Of a DNA stretch of 6,176 bases, positions 1 through 4,446 are shown in pieces. The notes beneath the pieces were generated by a model. That model was not told the DNA's origin. It saw nothing but the letters and a program-made list of their open reading frames with translations, and did no database searches. The stretch is from Bacteroidales bacterium (GTDB taxonomy: Bacteria; Bacteroidota; Bacteroidia; Bacteroidales; Dysgonomonadaceae). Location: the NCBI GenBank assembly GCA_012728155.1, contig JAAYFR010000082.1, positions 1 through 6,176 on the forward strand, read 5' to 3'. How positions within the stretch are numbered: position 1 is the first letter of the stretch; each line of letters starts with the position of its first letter. A program made the translations under genes and the position numbers.

Positions 1-120
1 ATCTACCGCAGATGGAGAAGTGCGGTTTTCTTCATTCTTTTTAGACTGTTGACGGCATGCGACACTGAAAACGATGAATAGGAAAGAGATGAAAATGAGA
101 AATGTGTTGGTTTTCTTCAT
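1..120 (-). CDS. N-terminal part of an unidentified lipoprotein (runs off left edge)
   Basis: The reverse strand is open from an ATG at 120-118 to the window edge, giving 40 codons with no stop. The product begins MKKTNTF, then has a hydrophobic stretch rich in Phe, Ile, Leu and Val, and reaches a lipobox-like F-S-V-A-C with the cysteine at residue 22. After it comes a polar, charged linker (RQQSKKNEEN and onward). This is a textbook type II signal peptide, so the mature protein should be lipid-anchored in the envelope. The catalytic or binding domain lies outside the window, so no function can be assigned. No Shine-Dalgarno and no TAnnTTTG box were found upstream on this strand; the absence of an SD is common in Bacteroidota. 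The gene is divergent from the DUF4382 gene at 381. A chance ORF is unlikely because a complete signal peptide with a correctly placed cysteine is present. Confidence 0.8.
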   Translation of the reverse strand, partial: MKKTNTFLIFISFLFIVFSVACRQQSKKNEENRTSPSAVD

Positions 121-311
121 TTTTGTTGGGAGTTAGATGTTACTACTAAGGGGTGAAGATTTGGCTTATGCCGATTGCCAATTATCTTTTATCCATTATC
201 TATCGTCAATGAAAAAGCCTTGATTCCTGGCACTTGATTCTTCTTACCCTATTGAGGTATAACAGTTGTAAAAACGATTTGTTTTTGGGGAATTGATGAA
301 AATTAATTGTT

Positions 312-347
312 TTTGTAGCGGATGAGAGGCGGATTTATGTAATTTTG
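312..347 (+). promoter_or_regulatory. Putative Bacteroidota-type promoter for the DUF4382 lipoprotein gene
   Basis: TAATTTTG at 340-347 matches the Bacteroidota -7 consensus TAnnTTTG exactly. TTTG at 312-315 could be the -33 element, but the 24-nt spacing is longer than the usual 19-21. Transcription would start near 355 and leave a leader of about 25 nt before the ATG at 381. The rest of the 121-380 gap shows no convincing gene. It holds only a small inverted repeat (TTGGC at 161-165 with GCCAA at 177-181). Confidence 0.5.
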
Positions 348-367
348 TGGTTGATTTATCAATAGAC

Positions 368-372
368 AGGAG
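368..372 (+). promoter_or_regulatory. Shine-Dalgarno AGGAG for the 381 start
   Basis: AGGAG ends 8 nt before the ATG at 381. This is a canonical spacing and supports that start. It is the clearest Shine-Dalgarno in the window; the other genes have weak or no such site. Confidence 0.6.
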
Positions 373-380
373 TTAACAAT

Positions 381-1226
381 ATGTGTTATAAGCCTTTTCG
401 AAATATACTACTGATTGCAATGCTTCTATCTTTATGGCAGGCATGCAACAGTGAGGATCCCAGTCTCAATGCATCCCGTTTGCGTCTTAAATTGACCGAT
501 GCTGCCTCGTTAATCATGAAAGAATTTTATGTTGATATCAGAGAGATATCGGTTTTTCTGGTAGATGCCACCACTCAGGAGGGGGAGTGGGTCGATCTTG
601 ATTTTAAGGGACAGAGATATGATGTGTTGAAGTTGAGAAATGGAAAGATGGTGCAATTGGTGGACCAATATGTCCCCGGTGGCACGGAACTGCAGAAGAT
701 AAGATTGACGTTTGGTGACGACAACCAGATGGTTGTCATTACAGATAAAATTGAAGAGATACCGTTAAGAATACCCCCCGAATTGGAGGAAGGATTGGTG
801 ATTGATGCCATTCCGATGGAGATGCGTCTCAACACGATCTCTAATGTGGTCATCGACCTGAATGCTTCACTTTCGGTCATGATGACGGAGAATGGCGACA
901 GTTGGCTCTATCCGATGGCGAGGGCTTTTCCGGAGCTCTATGGGGGAAAATTGAAGGGGTACGTGGCTCCCATTGAAGCCAACCCCTATGTGAAAATCAT
1001 ACAGGAACCGGATACATTTTTCACCTTTCCAGAGATAGAGGGAACAGACAATCAGATGGCTATGTTTCAGTTTGTAGGACTAAGGGAGGGCGAATGGGAA
1101 GTACACTTTATGGCGGATCGGGAGTCGCACTATAAAGATACGATGATTATTGCGCACATTGAAGAGGGAAAGAGTTTCGATATCAGCCCCAAACCTATTC
1201 GGTTAAAGCGTCTGACCGAGGAGTGA
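381..1226 (+). CDS. DUF4382 domain-containing lipoprotein
   Basis: The product is a 281-aa envelope lipoprotein of unknown function. Residues 1-22 form a type II signal peptide ending L-W-Q-A-C, with Cys22 as the lipid site. This lipobox is slightly unusual (W and Q at -3 and -2). The mature start C-N-S-E-D has acidic residues at +4/+5, which resembles the lipoprotein export signal that sends Bacteroidota lipoproteins to the cell surface. Residues about 32-183 fit DUF4382: LKLTDAAS, then VDIREISVFL, EWVDL, YDVLKLRNG, a YVPGG...KIRLTF strand, and IDLNAS...WLYPMARAF at the end of the domain. Residues about 189-275 look like a small beta-sandwich of the carboxypeptidase-regulatory type (GKLKGYVAP ... 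FQFVGLREGEWEVHF), a common companion of DUF4382. The start is supported by AGGAG 8 nt upstream. The gene appears to be transcribed alone: its upstream neighbour is divergent and 230 nt separate it from the next gene. Family assignment is firm; ligand and role are unknown. Confidence 0.88.
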   Translation: MCYKPFRNILLIAMLLSLWQACNSEDPSLNASRLRLKLTDAASLIMKEFYVDIREISVFLVDATTQEGEWVDLDFKGQRYDVLKLRNGKMVQLVDQYVPGGTELQKIRLTFGDDNQMVVITDKIEEIPLRIPPELEEGLVIDAIPMEMRLNTISNVVIDLNASLSVMMTENGDSWLYPMARAFPELYGGKLKGYVAPIEANPYVKIIQEPDTFFTFPEIEGTDNQMAMFQFVGLREGEWEVHFMADRESHYKDTMIIAHIEEGKSFDISPKPIRLKRLTEE

Positions 1227-1247
1227 TTTAATTTATTTTCACATATG

Positions 1248-1273
1248 TAAAGATGCAATCATGACCATCTTTA
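1248..1273 (+). terminator. Perfect 8-bp inverted repeat; weak terminator or operator
   Basis: TAAAGATG (1248-1255) pairs perfectly with CATCTTTA (1266-1273) across a 10-nt loop, 22 nt after the stop of the DUF4382 gene. The downstream sequence TTATCTTTG is T-rich but is not a clean U tract, and the stem is AT-rich, so termination would be weak. The repeat sits just upstream of the -7-like box at 1275-1282, so it could instead be an operator for the next gene. Confidence 0.35.
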
Positions 1274-1274
1274 T

Positions 1275-1282
1275 TATCTTTG
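1275..1282 (+). promoter_or_regulatory. Putative -7 box for the SPOR lipoprotein gene
   Basis: TATCTTTG matches TAnnTTTG exactly, but no TTTG is seen at the -33 distance. Use of this box would give a leader of about 165 nt before the ATG at 1457, with a purine-rich segment around 1311-1365. Confidence 0.35.
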
Positions 1283-1456
1283 CTGAAAAATATCGTTGTA
1301 GCACAAACGAATGAAAAGCGAAGAACAAATTTTCTTGGGAGCGAGGTGGAAGCGAGGGTAGAAGTGGACCTGTTTTTATTATATCGAGAGACGACAGAAA
1401 ATCTACGAAATGAAAAGTTCAAGAAATACAATAATTAATTAAAACAGTAAATAGGT

Positions 1457-1969
1457 ATGAAAAAATTCCATTACGCATTGGTTTTAGTGACCCTACTACT
1501 TATTGGGGTATCTTGCAAACCGAAACAAAGCGCTTATAAACAAGTGTATGAAACAGCCAAAGAGAAAGAAATGCAACAGACTGCATCACAACCCACTGCA
1601 GTGGTGAAAGATGCGGCTTCTCTTCCTCCCGTAGAGGTTTCCGTAAGGAAAGAAAAGGTGGAGGCGGTTTATCCGACCGATGCTGCGGGATTGAAAAAAT
1701 ATAGCGTGGTGATCGCTGCACTGAGTGTGAAGTTGAATGCAGAATCATTGAAAAACCGTATGGAGAACGAGGGTCATTCGGTAATCCTGGCTCAGAACGA
1801 TCAAGGGATGTATCGGGTGATCATTGCCAGCTATGATGAGAAATCACAAGCAGCCGCCAAACGGGATGAGATTTATCGTACCTATTCAGCCAAAGGGAAT
1901 ACCGACTATTTGAGAAGAACCTATGGCGTTCCTTTCAACGATCTTTGGATTTTAGAAAGAGAGTATTGA
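1457..1969 (+). CDS. SPOR-domain lipoprotein
   Basis: The product is a 170-aa lipoprotein with a C-terminal SPOR domain, a fold that binds peptidoglycan glycan strands lacking stem peptides and so tends to gather at division sites. Residues 1-20 form a type II signal peptide ending I-G-V-S-C, with Cys20 as the anchor. Residues about 21-78 are a polar linker rich in Lys, Glu, Gln and Ala with a predicted helical start (AYKQVYETAKEKEM). Residues about 81-168 fit SPOR: an opening strand (KYSVVIAALS), a helix (LNAESLKNRMENEG), a strand, then GMYRVIIASYDEKSQAAAK, the signature second repeat, and a closing WILER strand. The ATG at 1457 directly starts a good signal peptide. No Shine-Dalgarno is seen at a useful distance. 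A terminator follows at about 2025-2061, so the gene may be monocistronic. The product probably tethers the outer membrane to septal peptidoglycan or helps in division or envelope maintenance; that role is inferred from the family. Confidence 0.88.
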   Translation: MKKFHYALVLVTLLLIGVSCKPKQSAYKQVYETAKEKEMQQTASQPTAVVKDAASLPPVEVSVRKEKVEAVYPTDAAGLKKYSVVIAALSVKLNAESLKNRMENEGHSVILAQNDQGMYRVIIASYDEKSQAAAKRDEIYRTYSAKGNTDYLRRTYGVPFNDLWILEREY

Positions 1970-2024
1970 TCTCTCCATCTCATATCAACCTCTGTTTGTA
2001 TTGAGAGAATAGAATATACCAATT

Positions 2025-2061
2025 GAAAGCTGCCCATTTCAGAGAATGTGGTGGCTTTTTT
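2025..2061 (+). terminator. Rho-independent terminator after the SPOR gene
   Basis: AAAGCTGCC (2026-2034) pairs with GGTGGCTTT (2050-2058) with two G-U wobbles. A small upper stem TTC/GAA (2038-2040 with 2044-2046) lies above an internal loop. Six T residues follow directly (2056-2061, three of them shared with the lower stem). It ends 15 nt before the ATG at 2077, which also argues against any translation start upstream of it for the hydrolase. Confidence 0.65.
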
Positions 2062-2076
2062 CTTACGCTGAATCAT

Positions 2077-2835
2077 ATGAAAGTGAGATTTCTGGGTACG
2101 GGTACTTCCACCGGCGTTCCGCAAATTGGGTGTCGCTGTGATGTGTGCAGTTCGACGGACCCAAGGGATAAGCGACTCCGTACTTCGGTGAGGATCGAGA
2201 TTGATGAGAAGGTAATCATGATCGACTGCTCACCCGATTTCAGGCAGCAAATGCTCCCCTTTCCACTTGAGAAAATTGATGCGCTTCTTCTTACGCATGA
2301 GCATTATGACCATGTGGGGGGGATTGACGACTTGCGCCCTTTTTCTATCTTTGGCGCGGTAGATATATATATGGAGAAACGGCGTGAGATGGAGCTTAGA
2401 GAAAGGCTTCCCTATTGTTTTGCAGAACATAAATATGGAGGAGTGCCTGATATTGCCGTCAGGAGAATCAAGGCGGATGAAGAGTTTCAGATAGGAAAGG
2501 TGAGGGTGACTCCCATCCGGATCTTTCATTACAAACTGCCTATTCTGGGATACCGTATCGCTAATTTTGTCTATCTGACAGATGTGAAGTGGGTGGAAGA
2601 GAGCGAATTGAAAAAATTGGAGGGGGTGGATACACTGGTCATCAGCGCACTCAGAAAAAAGGAACATAGATCACACCAGACTTTGAAGCAGGCGCTGGAG
2701 ATAATTGATAAGCTGAATCCTAAGGCGGCTTATCTGACCCATATGAGCCATGAAATCGGACGGCATGCGGATCTGGAAAAGGAGCTTCCTCCAGGTGTCT
2801 TGCCGGCATACGATGGTCTGGAAATATTGGTCTGA
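2077..2835 (+). CDS. PhnP-like MBL-fold metallohydrolase (cyclic phosphodiesterase family)
   Basis: The product is a 252-aa cytoplasmic metallo-beta-lactamase-fold hydrolase of the PhnP/COG1235 group. The frame is open back to a TTG at 2023, but the ATG at 2077 is preferred because it begins the family N-terminus MKVRFLGTGTSTGVP and the upstream stretch is a terminator hairpin. Metal ligands are visible: H74-E-H76-Y-D78-H79 (HxHxDH), H151 in FHYKLP, D169 in YLTD and H222 in YLTHMSH. Cys19, Cys21 and Cys24 (GCRCDVC), with H225 as a possible fourth ligand, correspond to the structural zinc site known from E. coli PhnP. PhnP hydrolyses 5-phosphoribosyl 1,2-cyclic phosphate, but no C-P lyase genes are nearby, so the substrate is open and the symbol phnP is not given. 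The conserved ligands suggest an active enzyme. It may be transcribed from its own promoter or by read-through of the 2025-2061 hairpin. Confidence 0.9.
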   Translation: MKVRFLGTGTSTGVPQIGCRCDVCSSTDPRDKRLRTSVRIEIDEKVIMIDCSPDFRQQMLPFPLEKIDALLLTHEHYDHVGGIDDLRPFSIFGAVDIYMEKRREMELRERLPYCFAEHKYGGVPDIAVRRIKADEEFQIGKVRVTPIRIFHYKLPILGYRIANFVYLTDVKWVEESELKKLEGVDTLVISALRKKEHRSHQTLKQALEIIDKLNPKAAYLTHMSHEIGRHADLEKELPPGVLPAYDGLEILV

Positions 2836-2845
2836 TCAAATCGGT

Positions 2846-2873
2846 CTGGTTTTGTTTTTTTAACCAAAGCCAG
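2846..2873 (+). other. Hairpin after the hydrolase gene, without a trailing U tract
   Basis: CTGGTTTTG (2846-2854) pairs with CAAAGCCAG (2865-2873) with one G-U wobble across a T-rich 10-nt loop, beginning 11 nt after the stop codon. The T run lies in the loop and not after the stem, so it does not meet the usual form of an intrinsic terminator. It may protect the 3' end or act as a weak terminator. Confidence 0.3.
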
Positions 2874-2890
2874 TGCAGCGTTTTGAAGCC

Positions 2891-2926
2891 TTTGCCATCT
2901 ATATTGTAAGATATTTGCTATATTTG
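2891..2926 (+). promoter_or_regulatory. Putative promoter of the repeat protein / barrel operon
   Basis: TATATTTG at 2919-2926 is an exact TAnnTTTG match. TTTG at 2891-2894 is a candidate -33 element, again with a long 24-nt spacing. Transcription would begin near 2932 and give a leader of about 140 nt before 3070. Confidence 0.5.
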
Positions 2927-2999
2927 TAGTATGGGTGCGTCGGGAAGATGAGGAAAAGGGAGAAAGAGAGAAACTTTAGTCGTTTTTTATTTAAACTTT

Positions 3000-3013
3000 T
3001 CGGAAATTTCCGA
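3000..3013. promoter_or_regulatory. Perfect 14-bp palindrome in the operon leader
   Basis: TCGGAAATTTCCGA is identical on both strands. It lies 56 nt before the ATG at 3070 and downstream of the proposed promoter. No T run follows on either strand, so it is not a terminator. It could be a repressor operator or an RNA stem-loop in the leader. There is a purine-rich AGGGAG 8 nt before the ATG that may serve as the ribosome site. Confidence 0.4.
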
Positions 3014-3069
3014 GTCATAAGTGATGAGAGATAAAATAATGTACAAACAAATATAATAAGGGAGAAACG

Positions 3070-4407
3070 ATGAAAAGATTAAAGAACATACTTACCGTTT
3101 TACTTGTTGCTGTGCCGTTGTTCAGTTTCGCCCAGGAATGGGATGATATATATGCTGATCCTACCAAAAAAGAACCGATAAAAATTCAGAAAACAGTTCA
3201 AGAACCACAAAAGAAAAAGGTGGTAATCGTGCAGGGAGATGCATCGAACATGGAGGTGACGGCAAATGTCAGGGATGTGGATGAATATAATCGCCGCGGT
3301 AACAACAACGATATGGGAGATATCGATGCCGAAGGTGAGGAGCAAAATAATTATGAAGAATATAGCTATACCGATCGCATCGTCCGGTTCCATGACCCGG
3401 AATCGAGCATCAAGATTACCGGTGCCGATGAGGTGATCATCTATCTGGGTGATGATCTCTATCAGGATTACAACAACCGTGGATGGAACAACAATTTCTA
3501 TTACGGTATGGGATGGGGGTCATACTATTATCCTTGGTATGACCCATGGTACTATGGATATGGTGGATGGTATGGAAACCCTTGGTATTATAGCAGATGG
3601 TATAATCCTTGGTATTATGGAGGATGGTACTCACCCTATTATTATGGGGGTTGGTATGATCCTTGGTATTATGGAGGATATTGGGGTGGCTATGGAGGAT
3701 ATTGGGGTGGCTATGGAGGTAGGTACTCCCATGGATTTAACGATGGATACCGTAGCAGCTTGACCCATAACCGGTCCGGAAGAACTTCCGGCAGCTATAG
3801 AACCAGTTCCGCTATGAGCCGAACCAGCGCTTCCATGGCAAATCTTTCGGGGAGGAGTTCAACGAGGAATAGTAGTTCCCTTACTGGAAGAACTTCCGGT
3901 ACCACCACAACAAGAAGTGCTTTCTCCGATAGGAGCAGTAGTAGCGTGAGTAGCAGGAGTTCATCCACTTCACCCAGAACGCGTATTGTGGATAGTGCAG
4001 GCAGAACATACGACTCCAGAAATGGGCAGGTGATCAACCGTTCGTCTACTACTAACCCGAGGTCGGGTTCGATCGATCGGACTACCGGATCCACCCGTTC
4101 ATCAGCCACTTACAACAGCGGTAGAAGCTCATCGGGTACCACTTACGACAGGAGTTCGTCTACTCCTTCAAGAAGTAGTTCAACTTACCAAAGGAGTTCG
4201 AGTTCGAGCAGTTCGTCCGGCAGGAGCAGCAGCAGCTATTCAACTCCGTCGAGAAGCAGCTCTTCGAGCAGTTCTTCTACCTATTCCACCCCCAGCAGAA
4301 GCAGCTCTTCCTCCAGTTCTTTCGGAAGTAGTAGCAGTAGCAGCAGTAGCCGTAGTTCCGGCAGTAGCAGTGGCAGCAGTGGACGCTCCAGTGGTGGACG
4401 CAGATGA
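3070..4407 (+). CDS. Exported Trp/Tyr/Gly-repeat and Ser/Arg-rich protein of unknown function
   Basis: The product is 445 aa and is not assigned to a characterised family. Residues 1-21 are a type I signal peptide (hydrophobic LLVAVPLF, cleavage after S-F-A). Residues 22-135 are an acidic/basic N-terminal domain; its last part, about 100-130 (TDRIVRFHDPES ... EVIIYLGDD), looks folded. Residues about 138-219 are dominated by Trp, Tyr and Gly, with Pro-started nonapeptide repeats and two YGGYWGG heptads. Residues about 224-445 are a Ser/Arg/Thr/Gly tail with long Ser runs, interrupted by one normal-looking island at about 304-323 (IVDSAGRTYDSRNGQVI). There is no cysteine. The tail is cationic and probably disordered. 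Comparable Ser-rich Bacteroidota proteins have sometimes carried the meaningless label 'vitellogenin II precursor'. The gene is 39 nt upstream of the barrel gene with no terminator between, so they are probably one operon. An adhesive, matrix or cell-wall-binding role is only an inference from composition. Confidence 0.85.
   Translation: MKRLKNILTVLLVAVPLFSFAQEWDDIYADPTKKEPIKIQKTVQEPQKKKVVIVQGDASNMEVTANVRDVDEYNRRGNNNDMGDIDAEGEEQNNYEEYSYTDRIVRFHDPESSIKITGADEVIIYLGDDLYQDYNNRGWNNNFYYGMGWGSYYYPWYDPWYYGYGGWYGNPWYYSRWYNPWYYGGWYSPYYYGGWYDPWYYGGYWGGYGGYWGGYGGRYSHGFNDGYRSSLTHNRSGRTSGSYRTSSAMSRTSASMANLSGRSSTRNSSSLTGRTSGTTTTRSAFSDRSSSSVSSRSSSTSPRTRIVDSAGRTYDSRNGQVINRSSTTNPRSGSIDRTTGSTRSSATYNSGRSSSGTTYDRSSSTPSRSSSTYQRSSSSSSSSGRSSSSYSTPSRSSSSSSSSTYSTPSRSSSSSSSFGSSSSSSSSRSSGSSSGSSGRSSGGRR
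3580..3687 (+). repeat. Four tandem 27-bp units coding a P-x-Y-Y nonapeptide repeat
   Basis: Units start at 3580, 3607, 3634 and 3661. They encode PWYYSRWYN, PWYYGGWYS, PYYYGGWYD and PWYYGGYWG at residues 171-206. Units 1, 2 and 4 share ccttggtattat at the DNA level, which points to duplication and not only convergence of composition. A related PWYY occurs earlier at residue 159. Confidence 0.8.
3670..3719 (+). repeat. 21-bp perfect tandem repeat (2.4 copies)
   Basis: The 21-bp unit that begins tatggagg is identical at 3670-3690 and 3691-3711, followed by a partial copy at 3712-3719. It encodes two YGGYWGG heptads (residues 201-214) and the YGG that follows. Being perfect and in frame, it is a likely site of copy-number change without frameshift. 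Confidence 0.85.
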
Positions 4408-4446
4408 TCTCATTCGAACCGAAATTACATTAATTCCTAAATCATT

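Noticed and set aside
181..200. Two ATTATC repeats 14 nt apart in the divergent intergenic region
   Set aside because: They are short and AT-rich, and chance is sufficient to explain them.
1228..1431. Minus-strand open frame of 67 codons in the intergenic region
   Set aside because: It needs a TTG start, has no ribosome site or recognisable motif, and overlaps a more protein-like plus-strand frame.
1959..1975. GAGAG/CTCTC inverted repeat over the SPOR stop codon
   Set aside because: It is only 5 bp with no T run, and the much better terminator lies downstream at 2025-2061.
2023..2076. Upstream extension of the hydrolase to a TTG start
   Set aside because: The added 18 residues are encoded by a terminator hairpin and its T run; the family N-terminus begins at the ATG at 2077.
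2230..2667. Minus-strand 145-codon frame within the hydrolase gene
   Set aside because: It lies wholly antisense to a gene with conserved catalytic motifs and has no family resemblance itself.
3449..3763. Plus-strand 104-codon frame inside the repeat protein gene
   Set aside because: It is a shadow of the repetitive Trp/Tyr/Gly codons; its Met/Ile/Gly/Asp repeats simply follow the DNA repeats.
3795..4109. Minus-strand 104-codon frame opposite the Ser-rich tail
   Set aside because: The Leu/Val/Glu-rich product is the antisense reading of Ser/Arg codons, with no signal, start context or known domain.
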